Below, piece by piece: positions 1-5,704 of a stretch of DNA of 7,099 bases (positions are counted from its first letter, which is position 1; each line of letters begins with the position of its first letter). The stretch is taken from contig JABDRH010000240.1 of the NCBI GenBank assembly GCA_013041835.1, positions 1 through 7,099 on the forward strand, read 5' to 3'. The notes below the pieces were generated by a model. That model worked only from the letters and a program-made list of their open reading frames with translations, was not told the DNA's origin and did not search any database. The position numbers were made by a program, and so were the translations under genes. The DNA comes from Desulfatitalea sp. (lineage in GTDB: Bacteria > Desulfobacterota > Desulfobacteria > Desulfobacterales > Desulfosarcinaceae).

Positions 1-570
1 GCTCAGAACACGCACAGGCCCCTGGATGCCGTTGTCCATGCAACCGAAATGGTGGTAATCGCTTGGGGCCAATCGAAAAACGAGACAGCAGCCGCCCTGG
101 AAGGCGTCCGCCACTTCAGACGATGCAATGAGCCGAGGCACACTCAGGGCGGTGCCTTTAATGGTCAGGCGGGTTTCCGCGTGGATGGAAAATGCCTGTA
201 AGCGACTGTCGGCCGGGGAGATAAGCGCCGCCGGATCGGCGGCCAAGGGACGGGCGCCGGGTTTCAGGCGGCGGATGAAAAAATCATTGAATGAGGCAAA
301 GCCCTGGGGCGGCATTTGCACCTCGTCCAAATCGATCCCGTGCTCATCCACAAAACGTCGGATTTTTCGGCGGCTGAACGGATGCTGCTGGACACAACCG
401 TATAGCCGGGACAAGGGACGGCGGCACAAGAACCATCGCGTGAGGATCCACCCCAAAAACGTGCCGTATCCAATTTGCATCCACTTGCGACCCGGCACCT
501 TCTCGATTTCTAAACAGCCGGTGCGGCGGTTGTAAATGCGAATGGCGTCGCGGGAGCGAGGCATCTTCAT
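1..570 (-). CDS. psd: Phosphatidylserine decarboxylase, N-terminal 190 residues (runs off window)
   Basis: The enzyme converts phosphatidylserine to phosphatidylethanolamine at the inner membrane, using a pyruvoyl group made by self-cleavage. I translated the frame directly. It is open from ATG at 570 to base 1 with no stop, giving 190 codons. Family motifs appear in order: FNDFFIRRLKPGARPL at residues 94-109, SPADSR at 118-123 (D121 at the position of the catalytic aspartate) and DYHHF at 171-175 (a histidine at the catalytic position). A hydrophobic segment lies near residues 36-49. The C-terminal part with the GST-type self-cleavage site is outside the window, so activity cannot be judged. 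The ATG overlaps the TGA of the DoxX gene (ATGA at 570-567), which suggests translational coupling. It is the last visible gene of the ubiE-doxX-psd operon. The family call is firm. Confidence 0.93.
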   Translation of the reverse strand, partial: MKMPRSRDAIRIYNRRTGCLEIEKVPGRKWMQIGYGTFLGWILTRWFLCRRPLSRLYGCVQQHPFSRRKIRRFVDEHGIDLDEVQMPPQGFASFNDFFIRRLKPGARPLAADPAALISPADSRLQAFSIHAETRLTIKGTALSVPRLIASSEVADAFQGGCCLVFRLAPSDYHHFGCMDNGIQGPVRVLS

Positions 571-977
571 TTGGATTCAATCTTTACCGATACCGCAAAT
601 CGTCCTGGGCCGGAAAGCAGCAGACCGATGCACACACAGGCCAGGGCGCCGGCATAAAGCGGCAGGGTTTTATAGCCTACATTGACGAAATTGAAGAAAT
701 AAAGGCTGTAAACCAGTGTGAGCAGGACGGCGCCCATGCGAAAAAAGTAGCCGGTGAGCAGGCTCAAACCGGCCAGCGACTGGACGACCAACACCACCAG
801 ACCCACCACGTGCGCTGGAAGGTCCGGGTGGGAGAAGGGCATCTCGCCGCCGACCAGCCGCCAGGTCTGGGCGCCGTCGATGAGGCGCGGCACGGCATGG
901 GTGAACAGGCTGGCGGCAATACCCAGGCGGATGAAAAGCAGACCCGAGTGGATTTGTCTTTCAATTACGGTTTGCAT
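567..977 (-). CDS. DoxX family small integral membrane protein
   Basis: The 136-residue protein is very hydrophobic, with about four membrane segments near residues 10-30, 55-78, 80-98 and 104-122. It ends in GPGRF, a turn typical of DoxX-family proteins just after the last helix. The family is named for a subunit of archaeal thiosulfate:quinone oxidoreductase, but most bacterial members have no proven reaction, so I assign only the family. I chose ATG at 977 because AGAGGA lies 6 bases upstream and overlaps the ubiE stop. An in-frame TTG at 1004 would start inside ubiE and has no comparable ribosome-binding site. It lies 10 bases after ubiE and overlaps psd by 4 bases, so all three genes are probably cotranscribed. 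Its place after a quinone methyltransferase fits a quinone-linked membrane role, but that is inference. Confidence 0.88.
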   Translation of the reverse strand: MQTVIERQIHSGLLFIRLGIAASLFTHAVPRLIDGAQTWRLVGGEMPFSHPDLPAHVVGLVVLVVQSLAGLSLLTGYFFRMGAVLLTLVYSLYFFNFVNVGYKTLPLYAGALACVCIGLLLSGPGRFAVSVKIESK

Positions 978-987
978 GGCGTTTCCT

Positions 988-1716
988 CTACTTTTTGGTG
1001 CCAACGAAGAGCACTGCTATCCCCAGGGTCAGCGGCCGATAGCGCACCTGGTCGAATCCGGCTTTTTGCATCATGCCGACAAAACGGCCAACCGGTGGAA
1101 ATTTGGCCACCGATTCGGGCAGGTAGGCGTAGGCAAAACGGTGCCGGGAAACCAAACGCCCCAGCAAGGGCAGCAAGCGGCTGAAGTAAAGCAGGTAGCA
1201 TTGCCGCATGACACCCTGCTCGGGTGTGGCCAGTTCCAAGACCGCCAGCCGACCCCCCGGCCTCAACTGGCGGTGGAAACAGTTGAGCACCTCAATCTTG
1301 TTTTGGATGTTTCGAATACCAAAGGCGATGGTCACCGCATCAAAACCGCCGGGTGCAAACGGCAATTGGAATGCATCGGCCGCGGTCAACCCAATGGATG
1401 GATGGGTGGCGATGAGGCATTGCTTGGCCTTGGCCGAACGTAGCATTTGCGGAGCAAAATCGACCCCCACCACCTTGACCCGGGAGCCGGTCTGCCGGAC
1501 AATCTCCAAACCCACATCGGCCGTACCACAAGCCACATCGAGTACGCGGGCCTCAGGCGCCAGTTTCAACGCAGCCACCATGGCGCGACGCCAGTAGACA
1601 TCCTGTCTCAAGCTCAACACGTGATTAAGCAAATCGTAGCGGGGCGCGATGGCGTCGAACATGTCGCGTACAAAGGGCAACTCACCGGGGTTCATTGACA
1701 ACCTAAGCTCTTGCAT
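988..1716 (-). CDS. ubiE: Demethylmenaquinone / ubiquinone-biosynthesis C-methyltransferase UbiE/MenG
   Basis: This class I SAM-dependent methyltransferase C-methylates the ring of demethylmenaquinone (or the ubiquinone precursor), the last step of menaquinone synthesis. In the 242-residue reading, the family signature YDLLNHVLS is at 27-35 with W42. The SAM-binding loop VLDVACGTAD is at 58-67, the acidic ribose-binding position VGVDF at 83-87, and FGIRN, typical of UbiE, at 132-136. Length matches the family (about 235-250). The frame is open up to 1848, but residues upstream of 1716 look non-homologous. ATG at 1716 lacks a clear ribosome-binding site. ATG at 1695 has AGG 6 bases upstream and would give 235 residues, so the start is uncertain between these two. 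It heads the minus-strand operon and is divergent from dnaJ. In an anaerobe the substrate is more likely demethylmenaquinone, by inference. Confidence 0.95.
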   Translation of the reverse strand: MQELRLSMNPGELPFVRDMFDAIAPRYDLLNHVLSLRQDVYWRRAMVAALKLAPEARVLDVACGTADVGLEIVRQTGSRVKVVGVDFAPQMLRSAKAKQCLIATHPSIGLTAADAFQLPFAPGGFDAVTIAFGIRNIQNKIEVLNCFHRQLRPGGRLAVLELATPEQGVMRQCYLLYFSRLLPLLGRLVSRHRFAYAYLPESVAKFPPVGRFVGMMQKAGFDQVRYRPLTLGIAVLFVGTKK

Positions 1717-1764
1717 TAATATGCGCCATTGATTATGACTGGCAACCGTTGGCCGGGCGCGTTG

Positions 1765-1783
1765 ACGCGTGCTGCGCGTTTTT
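1765..1783 (+). terminator. Small GC hairpin followed by U-run upstream of dnaJ (possible attenuator)
   Basis: ACGCG (1765-1769), a 5-base loop and CGCGT (1775-1779) form a perfect short stem directly followed by T's to 1783, on the dnaJ-sense strand. It lies in the 132-base divergent region between ubiE and dnaJ. A stem of only 5 pairs is weak for a terminator. I see no CIRCE (HrcA) repeat and no convincing promoter pair in this region. Confidence 0.22.
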
Positions 1784-1848
1784 AACCAACAGAACCGTTT
1801 TTCTAACACGAAACAGCTAATTTCAACAAGGAACAATCGGACGTCCAT

Positions 1849-2964
1849 ATGGCAGGTAAAAGGGATTACTACGAAGTTCTGGGTGTGGGCAGAAACGCCT
1901 CGGACAATGAGCTTAAAACCGCTTATCGCAAACTTGCCTTAAAGTATCATCCCGACCGCAATCCCGGCGACACAGCCGCTGAAGAGAGTTTCAAAGAAGC
2001 GGCGGAAGCCTATGAAGTGCTTAGGGATGCTCAAAAGCGTCAGATCTATGACCAATTCGGCCACCAAGGGTTGGAAGGCTCCGGTTTTTCAGGCTTCGGC
2101 GGCTTCGATGACATTTTTTCCAGTTTCGGCGATATCTTCGAAGACTTTTTCGGCTTCGGGGGCCAACGTGGCGGTCGCAGCAGCGGCCGGCGGGGGGCCG
2201 ATCTGCGCTACGATATGACCATCAACTTCATGGAGGCCGCTTTCGGGGTCGAGACCACCATCGATATCGATAAGAATGCCGTCTGCACCAACTGTGACGG
2301 GCAAGGCACCGAGCCGGGCACCCACCCCGAAACCTGCCCCAGTTGCCGGGGCGCCGGCCAGGTCGGCCGAAGTCAGGGCTTTTTCACCATACGTACCACC
2401 TGCCCCCATTGCCGGGGCGCCGGACGAGTCATCACGCATCCATGCCGAAAATGTCACGGCAGTGGCCAGGTCAAAGCCCACAAGACCGTATCCGTTAAAA
2501 TCCCCGCCGGCGTTGACAATAATTCTCGCCTGCGCCTGTCCGGCGAGGGAGAAGGCGGGACCCAAGGCGCACCGTCCGGTGATCTGTATGTCTTTTTGCA
2601 TGTCTCACCCCATGAATTCTTTCGCCGTGAAGAGAATGACATCATTTGCCAGGTGCCCATCAGTTTCATTCAGGCCATTTTGGGGGATGAAATTACCGTG
2701 CCCACCCTCAACGGCGAAAAGCGTCTGGAGATACCCCGCGGCACCCAGTTCGGAGATGTTTTCCGCTTCCGCGGCGAAGGCATCCCCTCCCTGCGAAGCG
2801 GCCGCCGTGGCGACCAGATCATCCAGGTCACTATCAAGACCCCCACCAATCTGAACAAAAAACAAGAGACCTTGCTCAAAGATTTCGCCAAGCTGGAAGA
2901 GGCCAAACTGGGCAAACGGCTCAAAAACATGCTCAAAGGCGCGGCGGCCAAAGCGGCCCATTAG
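1849..2964 (+). CDS. dnaJ: Chaperone DnaJ (Hsp40, full-length class A)
   Basis: DnaJ delivers unfolded proteins to DnaK and stimulates its ATPase in the cytoplasm. The 371-residue length matches the family (E. coli 376). The J domain is at about 5-70 with the essential HPD at 34-36. A Gly/Phe-rich linker follows at about 75-120. Four complete CxxCxGxG zinc-binding repeats begin at C146, C163, C185 and C199. The C-terminal client-binding domains follow, with the usual DLYVFLHV stretch and an LxGEGE-type loop, then a short Lys-rich tail. No key residue is missing. The start gives the standard family N-terminus ([13 protein letters not shown]). AAGGAAC near 1828-1834 is rather distant (about 14 bases) for a ribosome-binding site. 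No dnaK or grpE is nearby, so this copy stands apart from a classical heat-shock operon. It shares a short gap with queD and is probably cotranscribed with it. Confidence 0.98.
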   Translation: MAGKRDYYEVLGVGRNASDNELKTAYRKLALKYHPDRNPGDTAAEESFKEAAEAYEVLRDAQKRQIYDQFGHQGLEGSGFSGFGGFDDIFSSFGDIFEDFFGFGGQRGGRSSGRRGADLRYDMTINFMEAAFGVETTIDIDKNAVCTNCDGQGTEPGTHPETCPSCRGAGQVGRSQGFFTIRTTCPHCRGAGRVITHPCRKCHGSGQVKAHKTVSVKIPAGVDNNSRLRLSGEGEGGTQGAPSGDLYVFLHVSPHEFFRREENDIICQVPISFIQAILGDEITVPTLNGEKRLEIPRGTQFGDVFRFRGEGIPSLRSGRRGDQIIQVTIKTPTNLNKKQETLLKDFAKLEEAKLGKRLKNMLKGAAAKAAH

Positions 2965-2977
2965 AGAAGAGGACACC

Positions 2978-3358
2978 ATGTTCGAATTAAAAATCGTCAC
3001 CCATTTTGCCGCCGCCCACCAACTGCAAATGGTGGCCAAAAAGTGCGAAAACCTGCACGGCCACAACTGGAAAGTGGAGACCTATGTGGCCGGTGAAAAG
3101 CTGAACGACGCCGGCGTACTGGTGGATTTCGGCGAAATCAAAGCCCACTTGCGCGAACTCATAGCCACCTTGGACCATACGTTTTTAAACGATATTGATG
3201 ACTTCAAAGGCAATCCGTCTTCCGAACGCATCGCCGTATATATCGCCGAACATCTCGGCCGGCGCCTGGCTGGCACCGGCATCTGGGTCAGCCGAATTAC
3301 CGCCTGGGAGTCCGAAGACGCCTGCGCCACTTATTTCCCACCCGTATCAGTCGGCTAA
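2978..3358 (+). CDS. queD: 6-carboxy-5,6,7,8-tetrahydropterin synthase (QueD / PTPS family)
   Basis: QueD converts 7,8-dihydroneopterin triphosphate to 6-carboxytetrahydropterin, an early step to the 7-deazaguanines preQ0, preQ1 and queuosine. The 126-residue protein has the family pattern: zinc ligands H14, H27 and H29 (AAAHQL and HGHNW), candidate catalytic C23 in a CxxxHGH arrangement, D66-H67 in LDHTF, and E111 in the C-terminal WESEDA. Length is normal for bacterial QueD. AAGAGG at 2967-2972 sits 5 bases before the ATG, a strong ribosome-binding site. It follows dnaJ by 13 bases on the same strand. No queC, queE or queF is visible, so the pathway assignment rests on the family. A related pterin-synthase activity cannot be excluded. 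Its stop faces the convergent stop of the next gene with a 22-base gap. Confidence 0.94.
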   Translation: MFELKIVTHFAAAHQLQMVAKKCENLHGHNWKVETYVAGEKLNDAGVLVDFGEIKAHLRELIATLDHTFLNDIDDFKGNPSSERIAVYIAEHLGRRLAGTGIWVSRITAWESEDACATYFPPVSVG

Positions 3359-3380
3359 GGCGATCTCCCAGTCACATTGC

Positions 3381-3980
3381 TTATTGATTTTTTTTGCGAA
3401 TACCGACCATGGCCAGCAGGCCGCCACCCAGTAGCCAAACAGCACCCCGGATGGGCGTGGCAAGAGGAATGTCCAACGGGTCTTCGGCATGATCCGGCAG
3501 TGCATCAAACCACATCATCGCGTTGATATATGCGAATCGGCCGTTGGCAAGCAGTTTCTTCGTGATACGCGCTGTATTGAAATCGAATGCGGCATCACCC
3601 CAAATGCCCAACGCCGCATAGTGATCGCTGGTGCGCCCCAGCAGCCCCCACCGACCCTTTGTAAGGAGCGTACGGACAACGTTGTCCGTCTCACCCCAGT
3701 AGCCGGTATGATAAACAAACGCCCAACGAGCACTGATGATGGTCGGCATGGATGGCTCATAATTGGTATCATCCCAGCGCAAGCCATAAGCGTGGGAAGC
3801 CGAATTGGTGGCAGGGCCGTTGTCCAAACGATTTCGGTCCACCACCCAAATAGGTTTACGATCGTCCCTGTCGGCCCAGGCTTCCGTGTTCGGCCAGGTG
3901 CCTTCAAAGTTCAGTGGTGCCGCCTGGGCTGTCGTGTTTCCCAATAGAATACATAGAACCAATAAATAGAATGTCTTCAT
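3381..3980 (-). CDS. Secreted protein with PEP-CTERM-like C-terminal sorting tail, function unknown
   Basis: The 199-residue protein starts with a signal peptide (hydrophobic residues 4-14, likely cleavage after TAQA at 20) and ends with GAVWLLGGGLLAMVGI followed by RKK. This tail (about 176-199) resembles PEP-CTERM/VPLPA tails handled by exosortase: a short Pro-containing motif, a membrane helix that usually has WLLGSGLLGL, then a basic cluster. The motif here reads TPIRGA, so it is degenerate. The roughly 155-residue mature part is rich in Trp, Asp and Asn and matches no family I recognise. It is probably exported and either sorted to the surface or left anchored, by inference. I chose ATG at 3980 because it starts the signal peptide and follows GAGAGGAT. 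ATGs at 3995 and 4010 are also in frame but lack ribosome-binding sites. A long structured leader precedes it. Confidence 0.8.
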   Translation of the reverse strand: MKTFYLLVLCILLGNTTAQAAPLNFEGTWPNTEAWADRDDRKPIWVVDRNRLDNGPATNSASHAYGLRWDDTNYEPSMPTIISARWAFVYHTGYWGETDNVVRTLLTKGRWGLLGRTSDHYAALGIWGDAAFDFNTARITKKLLANGRFAYINAMMWFDALPDHAEDPLDIPLATPIRGAVWLLGGGLLAMVGIRKKNQ

Positions 3981-4037
3981 ATCCTCTCTTTTCATTGCAG
4001 ATGGTGACATTAACGCTTTCGCTCGATTGGGTGGATG

Positions 4038-4111
4038 GCCTTCACCCCCTTTGAAACCCGATTATTCGTAACGAAGCCATTGTTTCCAATCGGTGAAGGC
4101 AATCGGGCTTC
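4038..4111 (-). promoter_or_regulatory. Structured 5' leader with interleaved long pairings (candidate pseudoknot or RNA switch)
   Basis: Reading on the minus strand, segment A (4111-4101) pairs with A' (4063-4053) over 11 positions including one G-U. Segment B (4100-4092) pairs with B' (4046-4038) over 9 perfect positions. The order is A, B, A', B', so the stems form either a pseudoknot or two exclusive folds. Between B and A' are two small hairpins: ATTG-GAAA-CAAT with a GNRA-type loop, and TTCG-TTA-CGAA. GGGTG...CACCC gives a competitor for B'. Further 5', ATTGCG/CGCAAT arms at 4161-4166 and 4145-4150 add another hairpin. The element ends about 58 bases before the PEP-CTERM-like gene. It does not match a riboswitch I know. 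Confidence 0.5.
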
Positions 4112-4201
4112 ATTTCGCGGAAGGTGTGGTTTTTGCTGACGCTGATTGCGATGGGTGATTCGCAATATTGCCCAGTGCGTAGAGCTTGGTAACGCTTTTG
4201 T

Positions 4202-4229
4202 AGAATACAAGCATGCATTTTTTTGTCGA
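4202..4229 (-). promoter_or_regulatory. Candidate sigma-70 promoter for the PEP-CTERM-like gene
   Basis: On the minus strand, TCGACA (4229-4224) and TATTCT (4207-4202) are separated by 16 bases. They match the -35 and -10 consensus at 5/6 and 4/6. It lies directly after the regulator stop. Transcription would start near 4195 and give a leader of about 215 nt. Confidence 0.4.
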
Positions 4230-4247
4230 AAAATTGACTTTTATTGC

Positions 4248-5066
4248 TTATATCGCTTCCCACAGCTGGCTGACGGTGCCGGCCAAAGACTTTTTGAACT
4301 GGGACGGGTTGCAGCCTTCCAGCTTTCTGAAAATTCGGGTGAAATAGGCGGCATCATTGTATCCTACGGCAAAGCAGGCCTCGGTGACATTCATATTCTT
4401 GCGGGCCATGAGGTACTTGGCTTGTGCAATGCGACACTGGTTCAGATAGACTTTGAATGAATGGCCCATGGACTGTTTAAAAAGCCTTGAGAGAGAGGAA
4501 GCGCTCATGCCCGCCTCGTAGGCCACTTCGGAGAGTGAAATCGGGCGTTTATAGTGGCCGTTGATATATTTGACGGCCTTTTCTATCGCCGCTGGAAGGT
4601 CCACGTCCGGCAGTGCGTATGGGATCTGACAGGCCATCTCGTCTCGAACAACTTGAAAAATTTTCCACAGTTTTTTAAATGCGGATTGTATGAAGTAGTT
4701 CTTCAGGTGATCATGGACTTCCAGTTTCCCAACAAAATCGTGATAAGGCATCACATAGGCTGAAACCGAATCCCGGCAGACGATGGATACGATGGCACGC
4801 CGGTCGGTAAGACAGGCCAAGTCTCCAAAGAAATCTCCCGGGTAAACATGGCCGACAGGGGTGGCGCCATTACCCCCCCATCTCATAAAGACATCTGCCC
4901 GTCCAGACACGAGGAGCCCGATGGCATCAATACATTCGGTCTGTGACATAAGGCAACCGCCGACCGGGTATTTTCGAAGCTGCATCGACTGCAGCAGAAT
5001 ACAGCGATCATGCTGGGGCAGCGATCGAAAGAGCGCTGAAGCGGCATAAAGAGTAGTATCATCCAT
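4248..5066 (-). CDS. Transcriptional regulator: CRP-like cNMP-binding domain fused to AraC/XylS HTH domain
   Basis: This 272-residue protein has two domains. Residues about 8-112 look like a CRP/cNMP-binding beta-barrel, with LLVSGRADVF at 51-60 and the phosphate-cassette-like GDFFGDLACLTDRRAIVS at 77-94. The usual glutamate after FFG is aspartate (D82), so true cNMP binding is uncertain. A helical linker follows. Residues about 160-262 are a complete AraC/XylS DNA-binding region with both helix-turn-helices: ISLSEVAYEAGMSASSLSRLFK (176-197) and the GYNDAAYFTRIFRKLEG signature (235-251). The frame is open to 5282, but codons above 5188 lie inside the riboswitch aptamer, so the true start must be lower. 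ATG at 5066 gives a natural cNMP-domain N-terminus but has no good ribosome-binding site. ATG at 5153 is the alternative. The cobalamin riboswitch upstream implies expression that responds to B12, normally repressed when it is plentiful. Targets are unknown. Confidence 0.9.
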   Translation of the reverse strand: MDDTTLYAASALFRSLPQHDRCILLQSMQLRKYPVGGCLMSQTECIDAIGLLVSGRADVFMRWGGNGATPVGHVYPGDFFGDLACLTDRRAIVSIVCRDSVSAYVMPYHDFVGKLEVHDHLKNYFIQSAFKKLWKIFQVVRDEMACQIPYALPDVDLPAAIEKAVKYINGHYKRPISLSEVAYEAGMSASSLSRLFKQSMGHSFKVYLNQCRIAQAKYLMARKNMNVTEACFAVGYNDAAYFTRIFRKLEGCNPSQFKKSLAGTVSQLWEAI

Positions 5067-5118
5067 ATAGAACCGTTCTGCGCGCCGGTAAGTTGAAACA
5101 TCAGCGACTTCGACCAAC

Positions 5119-5180
5119 CGGGGCGGGGGGCGCGCAAAAAATGATCCTATCATTCCCGCCGTCTCGATCGCGAAGACGAC
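5119..5180 (-). promoter_or_regulatory. Probable expression platform of the cobalamin riboswitch
   Basis: On the minus strand, GTCGTCT (5180-5174) and AGACGGC (5164-5158) form a 7-pair hairpin with one U-G. Next, AATGAT (5154-5149) and ATCATT (5145-5140) form an AU-rich hairpin that runs into a U-run (to 5136). Alternatively GGCGGG (5160-5155) pairs with CCCGCC (5127-5122), enclosing the AU hairpin and breaking the first stem. Exclusive folds between aptamer and gene are what a riboswitch platform needs. Whether it acts by termination or by hiding a start is not resolvable by eye. Confidence 0.4.
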
Positions 5181-5187
5181 TTTGGCA

Positions 5188-5356
5188 TCTTTTGGCAGGT
5201 CTCCTGGCTTGTGGATCCACCTACTGGCCGCTCTTCCCGCCCGGTTGTCTCGGACAGTGATCTTTGCGGCGTTCGTCCCCACATACAGTGGCGCGTCCGC
5301 AGCGGCTTTTCACCGCTTTCCCTATTATTCCGATGTGATTTAGAAGCACCAAAAGA
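5188..5356 (-). promoter_or_regulatory. Cobalamin (B12) riboswitch aptamer
   Basis: The minus strand carries the cobalamin riboswitch landmarks in order: GGTGC, AATAGGGAA (as AATAATAGGGAAAG), CGGTGAAAAGCCGCTGCGG, CGCGCCACTGT, a GGGAAG core segment, and the 3' hallmark AAGCCAGGAGACCTGCC. Outer strands TCTTTTGG (5356-5349) and CCAAAAGA (5195-5188) close a perfect 8-pair P1. All the conserved blocks I would look for are intact, so it should bind an adenosyl- or other cobalamin. It precedes the cNMP/AraC regulator on the same strand. This class normally lowers expression when cobalamin binds. Confidence 0.93.
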
Positions 5357-5364
5357 AGCTAACT

Positions 5365-5393
5365 CAGATAGTCAATAGCGCTCGAAATGTCAA
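5365..5393 (-). promoter_or_regulatory. Candidate sigma-70 promoter for the riboswitch-regulator transcript
   Basis: On the minus strand a perfect TTGACA (5393-5388) is followed after 17 bases by TATCTG (5370-5365). The -10 matches only 3/6. Transcription would begin a few bases before the P1 stem of the riboswitch, which fits well. Confidence 0.5.
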
Positions 5394-5527
5394 TCGTTTT
5401 TCTCGGTAGCCTCTTTTTTTCTTCCGTTGAATGGCGGCGCTCAAGGTGAGCGCTATTTCAGAATGACGAGCTGCATAAAAGTGCAAAAATTGAGTAATTT
5501 AGTACAAGCGGATTTAGATTTCACCTG
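5394..5527. other. Spacer between divergent promoters, one hairpin, no gene seen
   Basis: This AT-rich stretch separates the two divergent riboswitch transcripts. It holds one perfect 6-pair hairpin, GCGCTC-AAGGT-GAGCGC at 5437-5453, with no adjacent U-run in either direction. Similar AGCGCTC occurs at 5376-5382, so an operator role is possible but unsupported. I find no credible coding sequence. Confidence 0.4.
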
Positions 5528-5533
5528 TATAAT
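5528..5533 (+). promoter_or_regulatory. Candidate -10 box for the rightward riboswitch-like RNA
   Basis: A perfect TATAAT lies about 12 bases before the second riboswitch-like sequence begins, so the predicted start falls at its 5' edge. No good -35 is found at 16-18 bases upstream (the sequence there is near CAAGCG), so the promoter may be weak or activator-dependent. Confidence 0.4.
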
Positions 5534-5545
5534 TCTTCGAGTTAT

Positions 5546-5692
5546 GGAAGGTGCCCCCATCGGCGTGATAGGGGGCAATGCAAATCGGGAGCGGTCCCGC
5601 CGCTGCTATACGGAACAGTATCTGCAGAAACGCCATTGGTGTGCGTGGTGCATTGGGAAGGCGCAAAAGATTTGAGCGTCAGAAGATGGCCT
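5546..5692 (+). promoter_or_regulatory. Second, divergent or decayed cobalamin-riboswitch-like sequence
   Basis: Cobalamin riboswitch blocks occur in the right order on the plus strand. GGTGCCCCC is followed by GATAGGGGGC, giving a perfect P3-like stem 5552-5558/5571-5577. Then come TGCAAATCGGGAGCGGTC and CCGCCGCTG, then TGGGAAGGCGC, and finally GCGTCAGAAGATGGCC, matching the 3' AGxCAGxAGACCxGCC block. Conserved positions have changed: GGGAA is GGGGG, the CGGTG half of P5 is AATG, CCACTGT is CCGCTGC, and AGACC is AGATG. Outer pairing is poor (AAGG/CCTT plus a bulge). It is either a decayed aptamer or an unusual variant. No gene follows directly; a palindromic element begins 12 bases later. 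Confidence 0.7.
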
Positions 5693-5704
5693 TTTTCCCA
5701 AACG

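Noticed and set aside
754..1443. 229-codon open frame on the plus strand
   Set aside because: It lies antisense to doxX and ubiE, both with clear family motifs, and its translation resembles no family. It is a shadow frame of GC-rich coding sequence.
1717..1848. HrcA/CIRCE operator or heat-shock promoter before dnaJ
   Set aside because: No CIRCE inverted repeat or convincing sigma-32 pair is present. TTGACG at 1762 lacks a properly spaced -10.
2089..2854. Long alternative-frame open frames inside dnaJ (both strands)
   Set aside because: The dnaJ frame has every family motif; the others are compositional shadows.
4053..4111. GEMM (cyclic-di-GMP) riboswitch before the PEP-CTERM-like gene
   Set aside because: I looked for its conserved GCAAA and GGACGCAAAG-type blocks and tetraloop receptor and did not find them in order.
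4010..4263. Two small minus-strand open frames between the regulator and the PEP-CTERM-like gene
   Set aside because: They overlap each other in different frames, lack ribosome-binding sites, and cross the inverted repeats of the leader.
5067..5282. N-terminal extension of the AraC-type regulator up to 5282
   Set aside because: The first part would be encoded by the riboswitch aptamer (5188-5356), and the cNMP-like domain begins naturally near 5066.
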